Under the pieces are notes generated by a model. That model was not told the DNA's origin and did no database searches. It saw only the letters and a list, made by a program, of their open reading frames with translations. This document shows positions 22,931 through 37,365 of a DNA stretch of 64,000 bases, in pieces; position 1 is the first letter of the stretch; every line of letters starts with the position of its first letter. This DNA comes from Glandiceps talaboti (Eukaryota; Hemichordata; Enteropneusta; Spengelidae): positions 15,619,709 through 15,683,708 of the forward strand of contig NC_135565.1 of the NCBI RefSeq assembly GCF_964340395.1. The letters are read 5' to 3'. Both the position numbers and the translations under genes were made by a program.

Positions 22931-25900
22931 TTGTTTGTTTGTTTGTCTGTCTGAATGCCTGTCTGTCTGTCTGTCTATCTATCTGTCTGTCTGACTGCCT
23001 GTCTTTAGTTTGTCTGACACCCCTTCCCTCCCATACCTCATGTCCAAGGACAGCACTCATATACTGTGTTGTCATGGTATCATATGCTGCAGCAGCTTCT
23101 TCAGCAGGAACTAGTTGACCATTTTCAGTAATATAAAAAGATATCGCATATTCATCATCTCCAAGATTTTTCTGATCAGTTATCTGGTGGAAAATTACAC
23201 AATTATCTGTATAAGTATACATATAAAGATAGTGTCACTGTTGATGTTATATGATATGATGGTACTACATGTAGTAGATATCTACAACCAGAGCTGCTAT
23301 GTAGAAACTATTTGCATTGCCTTTCAACCTCCGGCAATAATTGGTACATAACAGCATGAGGGGTGATATGATGCCTACTGTGTCTAAATAGGGCCAGGCA
23401 GTGAGTGTTTTATAACACATCATATTCTCAAGGACATATTTTTTCCATAGTCATAGTAAATTCCCGATAAGACTTCCATGCTACATGAATTTTGCCCTAG
23501 GGAAAATATAATGAGACTAGTGCCCAAATATGCAAATATAGGTCACTATGGGTCAACAGTTCATACTAAGGTAATAGGGAAACAATGTGTTACAAACAGT
23601 TTTAACCACGGTTTTGTTTGTATATATGCTTTTACTTTGCATGATAATTTATTTAGTCAACAATTTTGCAATATAGAATTGATGCATTAGAAAATAAATA
23701 AACATTGGAAGTTAAACTTTATATGGATGCAAACCGGGTTTACATATTTGGGGTATAAGATGAGCTATAGTATTACAAGGTACTTGCAGTATACTCACTG
23801 AACCATACTTAATTAATCATTACTTTCTGTTGACCAAACTAAAACTGGTATTAAGATATAACTTATATACATATTTCAATGATGACATTTATTGTACATA
23901 TCATAAATATCCTGAAAATTCACACTATGCAATCCACTGTTCTAACAGTGCTAGAAGACAATTGTAATGTCATTGAAGGCATGCACTGATGTAACAAGAG
24001 TTTAATGGTGGTTGTATGTAGCATTTCACTCAAGTAAAAAGTTTATATACTCAATCTGTACCACTTTAATTCATAAATAATACACTGTATTTATCTATTG
24101 TGTAGTTTAAACTTTATCACACAATGCCTAAGTCAAGTTGTACACCAGAAAACAAAACAAAAAATGAAATTATAAATCAGGATCATTTCAATGTCACAAA
24201 AATTACTTATTTGAGTTGAGGGACTACAATTTACGCGTCAAAGTGACCTAAATTTTATTATTTTACCCATTTTTTCTTAAATTAACCTTGCTCAGGTTAG
24301 CTGCAATAATTGTTGTATTTGATGTGATTTTGAGGGTTTTCTCTGCTGTTTTTGTGCTTTTTATCATTCCGCTGTTTAACTGGTAGCAAACACTACAATT
24401 CCTGTAATGTAAACGCAAATAGATGATATCACGCTGAAAACATGAGCAAGATGTCAGCGTACTACCCATTTCAAAATGCATGTGTTGCTACTTTTACCAA
24501 TTTTGACGGGATTGGGGTACCTCTGAACATTTCTTGGGTCTAGAAGGCTTTGTAATTATAATGGTGGAGTTTGGAAATGTTCGGTTTCTTGGTAGGTGTG
24601 GCGTAATTTAGTTTCTGTCTATTTGTGTTTACATTACTGGAATTGAAGCATTTGCTTCCAGTTAAACATCGGAATAACAAAAAGCACAAAAACAGTAGAA
24701 AAACATTCAAAATCACAGCAAACACTAGCGTGCTACAATTATTGCAGCTACATGGCAGACAGAACTTACTCTACTGTTTAACTGGAAGCAAATGCTACAA
24801 TTATTGCTCAGGTATAATTATAATTAAGGTGGTGACCTAAGGTGTTTTGTGACAAGGCCCCTTAGGTCACTAGTATTTTTCTCAGCTGAACAAACAAAAA
24901 TACTGGCCTATAATATCTATATTCCTACACAAAACATGTATTACATGTAAATGTATATTATCAAGGGGACAGAAACCATTATAAATATTATAAAAAAAGA
25001 CAAATATATGTTAACATAAAAATCAATATCTACATATTTTTAATGTGTATTCAATATTGTACTTTACATTCAGTAATCTCAAAGCTGCCCTTTGCAATTT
25101 TGAATATAACATAAAATACTCTCACAACCATATGTAGTAATTTTCAAAGTTGAATTATATATTTAAAAAGGTCAATTTTGATGTATTTTAAAAACTACTT
25201 TGCTTTTACATTCAAGGAAAAAAGATAGTAGCAAAATAAACAAATGCGAATTTCGTTTTCAAAAATATTTTGACAGTAGAAATTTTCATTTGTAATATCA
25301 AGTGATGTTATTTGACCTTTGACCTGCTTACATTTTACATGTTGGCTAGTTTGTTGAAATTAATTGTTATTTTGTAGATTTTACACTGAAAAGTACAGAA
25401 CACTTTCAATATCATTCTCATAATATCATGATGAGACAAAGAAATAAAAGATATTTTTCAAAAAAACAAAACATATGAAAATGTATGTGTTGAACCTGAC
25501 TATAAAGCTGTAACACATATGTGTGTAAATGTACAGCCAATTTGCATTTATAGATTTAGAATGGTTACAAAGCAAAAGTCTGCTTACTAAGGTGAAAAAA
25601 AAAATAACCATGTGTTTCCGTGTTTTTAAAAAAAAAAAAAAATTATCTTTACCTTTTTAAAATTAAAACTATAATTGCTTTGAACCAAAAACAAAAGTAA
25701 TGTTAGTCAGAATAACCCTTCTGTGATATTTTAATGAAATATGTATAGTACATCACTGGGGAAAGAAAACAGACATGCATGTAGGTCACAGGAAGACAAA
25801 GAATTGCTTATCTTTTTGTTTTAAATGTTTAAAAATGGTGAGGGTCGGCGGCTTAAACTAGGATTTGTTGGACTATCAGAAACACACATTTTTCTTATAT

Positions 25901-28900
25901 TTATTGTTGCCTTATGGAAAATACAACACGTACTGCAAAACAATATTATTGGAGAATTCAGATTAAATTTAAAATTCGTGAATTGGCTTAGGTAGTAAAA
26001 TTCAGGGTTTTTTTTCTTTTGCCTTCTTGTGTGAGTTTTTCCAATAGCTGACAGCAGGTTAGTCACTGCATTATACATGTACATGTACTAATCTAGAAAA
26101 ATTTCTATGAAATTTTGCAGAAAACAATGAACTGAATCAAAATATGACTTTTCAATGTTTTCCTTACATATCTCTATTCTACATTACAACCATGGTTTGC
26201 AGACTTACCTATCTGTACAGACCTACTACATCAAACAGAGTTTCCAAAACAAACAAATAAGGAGATTCCAACAAAAAAGAACACAGCAAAAAATTATCCT
26301 CCCAATTAAGAAAAAAATAAAAATGGGTGAAAAAAGATAAAACTGAAACCAAAATATGTTGGATTTGTTGTCACTAGTACTCCATCCGTGAACATATATG
26401 TAACATTCCAAATAAAAAGCTACACTGTGGCTGGTATATATGTGATTCAATCTGGTTATTAAAGACTGAAATCGGATGAAATTCACACACACGTCACAGC
26501 GGCATCATAAAGCTTGTATTTTCATTCAAATTTCATATATGAATAGGGAAGCATGTCAATTGTATATTGTACCACCTGTAGGGGGTTTGATTGGTGACAC
26601 ATCAATACATACTTCACTTATAAATCTCTGCATAATTCCAGTCTATCAACTCATAAAATCATATCTGACCTTTACTATAAGCCTCACATATGTTTTTACC
26701 TTTCATACTGACATTTTGACTACTATTTTATGGGATGATAAATATTTTAGTTGAAAAATTACAAAAAGTAAAAAAGAAAAATTTTGAATTTTTTTTTTCA
26801 AATTGGAAAATATTTTTTGATAAGCTTGCATTTTCTGATGAGTTACTATATGATTGAAATAGAATGTACACAAACATTACATCAATACAAATATCAGGGA
26901 GAGATTTAACAGTATAATGTAGAATAATTTGACCTTTGCTCTTCTCTGGCACTTGTTGTCATGTTCAATTAACCTTCTGCTCAACTTTCTGTTAACGAGA
27001 GTACCAATGCATGAATGTGATGCTATGCTTTATTACTCTTTACTTAGAGAAATGTTATACTTATTTTAAGTGTTATTTATGTATTTTATGTCCATTATGT
27101 TGCCTTGTAGTAGTTTTATTCAAATTATGTCAGTGTCATACACATTATGTTACAATGTAGTAATTTCATACATAGTATGTTACAATGTAGCAATTTCATA
27201 CACATTCTGCTACATTGTAGTAATTTAAATTATGCCCCAATGTAGTAATTTCATACAAAGTATGTTACAATGTAGCAATTTCATTACACGTTATGTTACA
27301 ATGTAGCAATTTCATACATGTTATGTTACATTGTAGACATTTCATACACATTATGTTACAATGTAGTAATTTCATACATAACCATACTAAAATATTGATA
27401 ACGGTTCATTTTCTCTGCTCTCTCTCAAGTTGTGGTCGAGGATTCCAACTTGAATAGCAACCTCTTTTGTCAATATACATGTACTGATATACATGTATAT
27501 GTGATGTTTGCTCAGTGCTTACTATGATAAAGTTACAAAATATACACAGCATAACTCTGTACACAAATATTGATATTAATGCAAAATATGCTAAATAAAT
27601 AACTATATAGGATTTAGGTAACTTAGACATTTTATTCTGATGTTTAAGTACCTAGTATACTTACACCGTATTGCAATGTCCTATAAAATGATGTTAGTTT
27701 CTTTCAGTAGTTACTTTATTTGATTGTACTGTCTTTTTCACTTGTGTCAAGATTTTGATTAATTACATTGTAATTTCTATTATGTGGACTTAGCCCATTG
27801 TTTGTGTCATTATACACATCAAAGTGAGCAGTTACTGTTACTTATTTATTTCTGTGTGTTGCCATTCTGCTAATGGTAACAGAAATAATGACAACAGTTA
27901 TGCAATGTTAGTTCTTTTATAGTCTTGCTGCTAGACGTTCGGGCTTTCTTTCGATGCTATAACTATAAGCGAACGAAGTTCGCATGTGAGGGCCTGCCCG
28001 AACAGTCTAGCGAATGTCATTTTCAGACCGGACATTCCATTGAGATTACATTGAGCGGTGGGTTGGGCCATCTATGCATATATATACTTTAATATATTCA
28101 ATAACCTATGACCTCGGGGAATCTCTGCATGCAAGTGTTGACAAACACATTTACGTCATTACTATGGCTTATCGGTTTATGGTAATTGTGAGTTTGATGA
28201 GTGCGTAGACGTTGTCATTCACACATTTCAGTTAACGCATTGGTGGTTATTTTTACAAGCCCCTCCTTGAGATGAATATGCATGAAAATTTAGCTATTGT
28301 CCTCTGTTTGTGCTTGTCGCTAATACGGTTCTCTGATTGGCAGTTATTTATATCCTGATGACATTCGCTAGACCTCGGATGTTCCATCCTCGATAGCGTT
28401 GTTCGGCTGTATGTCGTATTTTATCGGAAGAACATCCGAGGGCTAGCTGATAGACTAGTTCTTTTATAGCACTTTCCAACATTGCGCTTAAAATTCTGAA
28501 CTATTAATACCCCTGGCATGGACCTATAGCAGCACCAGCCCATTACTTTCACTCCCACAACACCCTCAAGATCATACAACCATTGCATCCTATGTAAGCA
28601 CATAGGATTAAAGCATTCACATTGCATGCTCTATCCTACCAGGTCCCCGACTATGCAGCTGGATTGACTTAGGCACAATCACGGTTAAAATGTTGCACAA
28701 GGACTTTAGCCATTCAGAAAAAAATGACAGTGGCACGAAGGCTTATAACCTGTAAACTGCAGATTCCAAGCTGGCCATGCTAACCATTCAGCCATCATTA
28801 CTACAGTACTCTGAATAAACATTCATCATTTATAAAATTGATTTATAAAAAAGAATGATAACTTACCTTTACAACGACATCGTCATCAGCTTCTCTGACA

Positions 28901-31900
28901 ACACGGTAGGTATTCCCATTCCTAACATCATTATCAGTCAACTTTGTCAAAGACTTTTGGAAGGAACCAATGTGTTTGTAAAGATAGTCTTTGACTGAAG
29001 ACACGTTCCTAAATGAGTTTAGAACATTGAAAATTTTCCTTGCTGTGCTAAAATAATACTCCTTTTGATAGTCTTCTGTTTGGTTTTTAACATTGTCCAT
29101 TTCTATGTCAATCTTATCAGTAACAATGGTGACATTTCCTCTAAGATCATCATTGTGTTTGCTTTGTCGTTCACCATCACTGAGGAGATAATAATCATGT
29201 TTTGGTTTTTCTCTATCATCTGTATCCAAGAGAGCAACACTGCGTTTCTTTCTCCTTCCATCATCTGTATTCAGGTTATCGTTTCCAGTTATGTATAGAT
29301 CTGCTAAGTCTTCTTCTACTTGTCTCCAGGTGTCATTATTGACAGTTCCTACAACTTTCAGTGACATGGCCAGTTTATGACTGTCATCAGGTTCTGGTTG
29401 TTCTGTGGCATTAGGCGTTGTCTGTGATTCTGTTGTTGGGGTTGAGGATTCTGGTGTTGGAACTATTCTCGTTGGAGTTGTGGAGGTTGGCAATACTGTA
29501 GTTGGAACTATGGATGTTGGTGATTCTGTTATTGAAGTTGTTGTGGTTGGTGATTCTGTTGATGGACTTGTGGACATTGGTGGTTCCATTGTTGGACTTG
29601 TGGATGTTGGTGATTCTGTTATTGGAGTTGTGGATGTTGGTGATTTTGTTGTTGAAACTGCTGTTGGTGTCAGGGAAACAGTTGGTGATGAAGGTTCTGT
29701 TGTGGATATTGTTGATGTTGGTGATGCTGTAATTGTAATTATGGATGTTGGTCCTTCTGTTATTTGAGTTGTTGATGTTGGTAATTTCATCGTTGGAGAC
29801 ATTGATGATTCTGTTGTAGGAGTTAGGGATGTTGGTGATGCTGTCATTGGAGTTGTGGATGCTGGTGATTCTGTCAATGTTGACGTTGGTGTTTCTGGTG
29901 CTGCAGTTGAGGTCATTGGTGATATTGTTGTTGGAGTTGCAAATGTTGGTGATGATGTCATTGTGGACACTGGTAATATTGTCATTGGAGTTGTGGACAT
30001 TGGGAGTTCTGTCATTGGAGTTGTGGACATTGGGAGTTCTGTCATTGGAGTTGTGGACATTGGTGGTTCTGTCATTGGAGTTGTGGACGTTGGTGACTCT
30101 GTCATTGGAGTTGTGGACATTGGTGGTTCTGTCATTGGAGTTGTGGACATTGGTGGTTCTGTCATTGGAGTTGTGGATATTGGTGACTCTGTCATTGGAG
30201 TTGTGGAGATTGGTGGTTCTGTCATTGGAGTTGTGGAGATTGGTGGTTCTGTCATTGGAGTTGTGGACATTGGTGACTCTGTCATTGGAGTTGTGGACAT
30301 TGGTGGTTCTGTCATTGGAGTTGTGGACATTGGTGGTTCTGTCATTGGAGTTGTGGACATTGGTGGTTCTGTCATTGGAGTTGTGGACATTGGTGGTTCG
30401 GTCATTGGAGTTGTGGACATTGGTGGTTCTGTCATTGGAGTTGTAGACATTGGTGGTTCTGTCATTGGAGTTGTGGACATTGGTGGTTCTGTCATTGGAG
30501 TTGTGGACATTGGTGACATTGTCATTGGAGCTGTGGACATTGGTGGTTCTGTCATTGGAGTTGTGGACATTGGTGGTTCTGTCATTGGAGTTGTGGACAT
30601 TGGTGGTTCTGTCATTGGAGTTGTGGATATTGGTGGTTCTGTCATTGGAGTTGTGGACATTGGTGACTCTGTCATTGGAGTTGTGGACATTGGTGACTCT
30701 GTCATTGGAGTTGTGGACATTGGTGGTTCTGTCATTGGAGTTGTGGACATTGGTGGTTCTGTCATTGGAGTTGTGGACATTGGTGGTTCTGTCATTGGAG
30801 TTGTGGACATTGGTGGTTCTGTCATTGGAGTTGTGGACATTGGTGGTTCGGTCATTGGAGTTGTGGACATTGGTGGTTCTGTCATTGGAGTTGTAGACAT
30901 TGGTGGTTCTGTCATTGGAGTTGTGGACATTGGTGATTCTGTCATTACAGTTGTGGACACTGGTGGTTCTGTCATTGGAGTTGTGGACATTGGTTGTTCT
31001 GTCATTGGAGTTGTGGTCATTGGTGATTCTGTCATTACAGTTGTGGACATTGGTGGTTCTGTCATTACAGTTGTGGACACTGGTGGTTCTGTCACTGGAG
31101 TTGTGGACATTGGTGGTTCTGTCATTGGAGTTGTGGACATGGGGGACACTGTCATTGGAGCTGTGGACATAGGTGATTCTGTCATTGGAGTTGTAGACAT
31201 TAGTGGTTCTGTCATTGGAGTTGCGGATGTTGGAATTGTGGATACTGGTGATTCTGATATTGGAGCTGTTGAAGTTGGTGATATTGTCATTGACGGTGTG
31301 GACATTGGCGGTACTGTCACTGGGTTTGTGGACATTGGTGGTTCTATCATTGGAGTTGTGGACATTGGTGACTCTGTCACTGGAGTTGTGGACATTGGTG
31401 GTTCTGTCATTGGAGTTGTTGACATTGGTGGTTCTATCATTGAGGTTGTGGACATGGTTGGTTCTACCGTTGGAGTTGTGGATATTGGTGGTTCTATCAC
31501 TGGAGTTGTGGACATTGGTAGTTCTATCGTTGGAGTTGTGGAAATTGGTGACAATGTCATTCGAGCTGTGGACATTGGTGATTCTGTCATTGGAGTTGTG
31601 GATGTTGGAATTGTGGATACTGTTGATTCTGTCATTGGAGCTGTTGAAGTTGGTGATATTGTCATTGACGGTGTGGACACCGGTGGTACTGTCTCTGGGG
31701 TTGTGGATGTTGGTGATTCAGTCGTTGGAGTTGTGGACATTGGTGGTTCTATCATTGGAGTTGTGGACATTGGTGGTTCTATCATTGGAGTTGTGGACAT
31801 TGGTGACTCTGTCCTTGAGGTTGTGGACATTCGTGGTTCTGTCACTGGAGTTGTGGACATTGGTGGTTCTGTCATTGAGGTTGTGGACATTGGTGGTTCT

Positions 31901-34900
31901 ATCATTGAGGTTGTGGACATTGGTGGTTCTATCATTGAGGTTGTGGACATTGGTGGTTCTATCATTGAGGTTGTGGACATTAGTGATTCTGTCGTTGAAG
32001 CTGTGGACATTGGTGGTTCTGTCATTGGAGTTGTGGAAATTGGTGACATTGTCATTGGAGTTGTGGACATTGGTGGTTCTGTCATTGGAGTTGTGGATGT
32101 TGGTAGTTCTGTTCTTGGAATTGTGGATACTGGTGATTCTGTCATTAGAGCTGTTGAAGTTGGTGATAATGTCATTGACGTTGTAGACATAGGTGATTCA
32201 GTCGTTGGAGTTGTAGAAATGGGTGGTTCTATCGTTGGAGTTGTGGACATTAGTGATTCTGTCATGAGATTTGAGGACATTGGTGAATATGTCGTTGGGG
32301 CTGTGGACATGGGTGGTCGTGTCATTGAAGTTGTGGACTTGGGTAGTTCTGTTGTTGGGGCTGTGGACATTGGTGATTCTGTCATTGGAGTTGTGGACAT
32401 TGGTGATTCTGTCATTGGAGTTGTGGATATTGGTGATTCTGTCATTGGGGCTGTGGACATTGGTGATGTTGTCGTTGGAGTTGTTGGCATTCGTGATTCT
32501 GTCATTGTAGTTGTGGACATGGGTGATTCTGTTGTTGGGGCTGTGGACATGGATGGTTCTGTCATTGGAGTTGTGGACATTGGTGGTTCTGTCATTGGAG
32601 TGGTGGACATTGGTGGTTCTGTTGTTTCAATTTTGGACATTGGTTGTTCTGAGGTAGATGTCAGGGATGTTGGTGATTCTGTCATTGGATTTGTGGATGT
32701 TGGTACTTCTGTCATTGGAGCTGTGGACATTGGTGATTCTGTCGTTGTAAATGTTAGTAATTCTGTAACTGCAGACGTTGATGATGCTGTCCTTGTGGAC
32801 ATTGGTGATTCTGTTATTGTGGATGTCAGTAATTCTACACTACTGTATGTTACCATGCTTGTATGAACGGATTCTAGGCTTGGTATTGCAGAGGGAGACA
32901 TTGATTCATTTAGTTCATCTATGGTACTACTCAGCAGTGCGGTAGTTGGTAAAATTGTTGCATGAATACTAGATATAGAATCGGGTATTACACTACTGGA
33001 TGGTACTATTGGAGACTCAGTTAAGGTGACTGGAGTTGTAGTGGACTGACTTGGTGTACTGGCAGGCATAGATAAAATCATATCAGAAGACTGTGTCGTT
33101 GGATTACTAGTAGAAGATTCTATCAAAGAAGGAGGGAAAAGAGGGTCTGTTAGCAATGAACTAAGTTGGATGCTGATGGTGGGTGACGTGCTAGATGATG
33201 AAACACTCTCACCTATACTTGGTAATGATGACACTGTAGAGGTTATTGAATATAATGTCTGTTGTGATGGCAAGCTAGGAATCTCAGAATATGGCATTGG
33301 TGATGATGATGGTGATGATGATGATGATTGCGAACTAAGGGTTCCAGAATAAATCACTGGTGAAGAAAACAGGCTCAAACTCTCAGGATATGACACTGGC
33401 AGTAAGGATGACATCAGACTTCCAGAATATGACATTTGTAGTGATGACAAGCCAAGTGTTCCAGAAAATGGTATCTGTAGGGAAGACATGCTCAGGGTCT
33501 CTGAATATGGCATTGGTAGTGATGACAGGCTAGGTGTTCCAGAATATGGCAATGGTAGTGATGACAAACCTGGAGTCCTAGAATATGATATTGGCAGTAA
33601 TGACAAGCTTGGTGTTCCAGAATATGGCACTGGTATTGATGACAAGCTAGGTGTTTCAGAATATAGCAATGGTGATGATGACAAGCCTGGAGTCCTAGAA
33701 TATGATATTGGCAGAACTGACAGGCTAGGTGTTACAGAATATGACATTGGTGGTGATGACAAAATTGGTGTTCCAGAATATGGTATTGGTAGTGATGACT
33801 GGCTAGGTGTTCCAGAATATGACATTGGTGGTGTTGATAAGGTAGGTGTTTCAGAATATGGCATTGGTAGTGATGACAAACTAGGTGTTTCAGAATATGG
33901 CATTGGTAGTGATGACAAACTAGGTGTTTCAGAATATGGCATTGGCAGTGATGACAAGCTTGGTGTTCCAGAATATGTCATTGGTAGTGATGACAAGCCA
34001 AGGGTACCAGAATATGGCATTGGTGGTGATGACAAGCTTGGTGTTCCAGAATATGGTATTGGTAGTGATGACAAGCCAAGGGTGCCAGAATATGGCATTG
34101 GTAGTGATGACAAGCCAAGGGTGCCAGAATATGGCATTGGTGGTGATGACAAGCTTGGTGTTCCAGAATATGGCAGTGGTAGTGATGACAAGATTGGTGT
34201 TCCAGAATATGGCAATGGTGGTGATGATAAGCCAAATGTTTCAGAATATGACATTGGTGGTGTTGATAAGCTAGGTGTTTCAGAATATGGCATTGGTAAT
34301 GATGACAAGCTAGGTGTTTCAGAATATGGCATTGGTAGTGATGACAGGCTAGGTGTTTCAGAATATGGCATTGGTAGTGATGACAAGGTAGGTGTTTCAG
34401 AATATGGCATTGGTAGTGATGACAGGCTAGGTGTTTCAGAATATGGCATTGGTAGTGATGACAAGCCAAGGGTACCAGAATATGGCATTGGTAGTGATGA
34501 CAAGATTGGTGTTCCAGAATATGGCATTGGTAGTGATGACTGGCTAGGTGTTCCAGAATATGGCAATGGTGGTGATGATAAGCCAAATGTTTCAGAATAT
34601 GGCAATGGTGGTGATGATAAGCCAAATGTTTCAGAATATGGCATTGGTAGTGATGACAAGTTTGGTGTTCCAGAATATGGCATTGGTGGTGATGACAAGT
34701 TTGGTGTTTCAGAATATGGCATTGGTAGTGATGACAAGGTAGGTGTTCCAGAATACGGCATTGGTAGTGATGACAAGCTAGGGGTGATGTGACGTGATAA
34801 TGTCAACTGTACTGATAGGCTGCTTGGTAAGGCTAATGATGACAATAGCTCTATGGATAAGGTATTTGGTAAGGCTTCTGATGATAAGAACTGTATTGGT

Positions 34901-37014
34901 ATACTGCTTGGTAAGGCTACTGATGGTGTCTGCATTGATAAGTTGCTTGGTAATGTTACTGGAGGTGTCTGAATTGGTAAGCTGCTTAATGAGGCTATTG
35001 ATGGTGGTTGTATTGGTAAGCTGCTTGGTAAGGCTACAGATGTTGGTTGTGTTGGTAAGCTGCTTGGTAAGACTATTGATGGCTGTATTGGTAAGCTGCT
35101 TGGTAAGGTTACTGATGGCTGAATTGGTAAACTGCTTGGTAAGGCTATTGATGGTTGTATTGGTAAGCTGCTTGGTAAGGTTACTGATGGTGGTTGTGTT
35201 GGTAAGCTGTTTGGTAAAGTTAGTGATGATGGTTGTGTAATTAAGCTACTTGGTAAGGCTACTGATGGTGACTGTATTGGTAAGCTGCTTGGCAAGGCTA
35301 CTGATGACTGCTTCAACAAACTTGAACCTGACACAATTCCCGGCTGTGACATTGAACTTAACACTATTTCTGGTGGCAGCGTTGAACCTGATACAATTCC
35401 AAGCCATGAAATTGAACTTGGCATGATTCCTTGCTGTGATGTTGTACTTGACATGATTTCTTGTTGGGATGTTGAACTTGCTATGATTTCTGGCTGGAAC
35501 ATTGAACTTGATGTGATTTCTGATTGGAGCATTGAACTTATCATGACCTCTGACTGAGCTTTTGAAGTTAACATTTCAGATTGAAACCTTGAACTTGATG
35601 CAATTGTTCGCTGTGATGCTGAACTTGACATGATTTCTGGCTGCAGCATTGAACTTGCCATGGTCAGCTGCTGTGATGTTGAACTTGACTTTGCACCTGG
35701 TACAGACAATGAGCTTAACATGACCTCTGACTGAGCTTGTGAAGTTAGCTTTCCTGATTGAGACATTGAACTTGACATGATCATTTGTTGCGATGTTGAC
35801 CTTGACATGATTTCTGGCTGCAGCATAGAACTGAACAGGATTTCTGGCTGTGATGTTTGACTGCCAATGTTTTCTGACAGTAGCATTGAACTTGACATGA
35901 CCTCAGGTTGGGGCAATGAACTTGAAATGATTACTTGCTGGGATGTAAAACTTGAGGAGAGTCCTGGCTGAGCTGTTGAACTTAAAATGATGCCTGGTTG
36001 AGTCGTAGCACTTAAAATGACCCCTGGTGGGGATGTTAAAGTTGGCAGACTATAATGCTTAGATGATGTGCAGAGTATTGAACTTTGTTCTGAAGATTCA
36101 ATAACATTAGATCTTGACATGTATTCATATGATGAACTTTTGAATGAACTGAGGGTGGATTTAGTTGACAAAAATTCTGAAACTACACTTCCAGGACTTG
36201 ACTTTGATAATAACATGTCTTGTGACGATAACGCAATGTCACTTTGTTTGGAACTAGTTAACTGTACAATCGTTGGGGTAATAACTGAATCTGAAGAATA
36301 AGGCACTTCTTTGCTTAAGCTTGGCACAATATTTGAGTACTGTTCAGTGAAAGTTTTTGTTTTAAAAATATATGATGATTCGATATTTGATTCTAAAGTT
36401 ACAATGGAATGTTCACTGCTTATCTGATTATCTTCAGCTGAGCTTGGAGTGACTGCTGTACTATAGGGTGACAAAAAAGATGTAAAAGTTTGTGGATGGT
36501 CAGACAATGATGTAAATAGTGGTTCTTTACTCAAAGATGCAGCTGGTGTCCCGATGACATCACTGCTAAGTTCAGGTGTTGGTTCTGAAGATGTCCTGGA
36601 TGAAAGACTTGTGTCTTTGATCAATGATGATATAAGTACGCCTGTCCCCTCAGTTACTCCCTTTGTTGCTATAGAAACTATAGATTTGCTTGGTTGAATT
36701 GCAGCAGTAGATACCTGAAAGGCGAGCAACAGTATAAATTATCATTTATAAAGACACTTACATTGATATGTATGTATAAATATTTCTGTTGCGTTAAACT
36801 TCTGATAACTGTATCGGTACTGTATGTATGTATGTATGTATGTATGTATGTATGTATGTATGTATGTATGTATGTATGTCTGTCTGCTTGTCTGTCTGTC
36901 TGTCTGTCTGTATGTATGTATGTATGTATGTATGTCTGTCTGTATGTATGTATGTATGTCTGTCTGTCTGTCTGTATGTATGTATGTATGTATGTATCTA
37001 TGTATGTTTGTATG

Positions 37015-37048
<34 letters not shown>

Positions 37049-37064
37049 TGTATGTATGTATGTA

Positions 37065-37127
<63 letters not shown>

Positions 37128-37128
37128 A

Positions 37129-37163
<35 letters not shown>

Positions 37164-37212
37164 GTGTATGTATGTATGTATGTATGTATGTATGTATGTA
37201 TGTATGTATGTA

Positions 37213-37243
<31 letters not shown>

Positions 37244-37334
37244 ACGGACGGACGGACGGACGGGTGGACGGGCAGGCTGGTTGGCGGACGGATGGACGGA
37301 TGGACGGACGGGCAGGCGGGCGGACGGATGGACG

Positions 37335-37365
<31 letters not shown>

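Larger units (their letters stand above)
23184..28866 (-). other. Intron between exons 3 and 4
   Basis: A 5.7-kb intron. It contains a dispersed repeat copy (about 23350-23575), a foldback element (24243-24870), a GTTTCCGATAAC-family MITE copy (about 25600-25880), a 30-bp minisatellite (27100-27385) and a TAGTCT-ended element with 9-bp duplications (27920-28457). The rest is AT-rich. Confidence 0.7.

Noticed and set aside
28867-29400. SEA domain before the membrane
   Set aside because: The region has a plausible alpha/beta look, but I see no clear G-SVVV autoproteolysis motif, so I describe it without naming a domain.
29855-32866. 1,003-codon plus-strand open frame (VVDIGGSVIG repeats)
   Set aside because: It is the antisense of the 30-bp coding array in exon 3. 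The minus frame joins exons with consistent phases and sensible splice sites; the plus frame has no such context.
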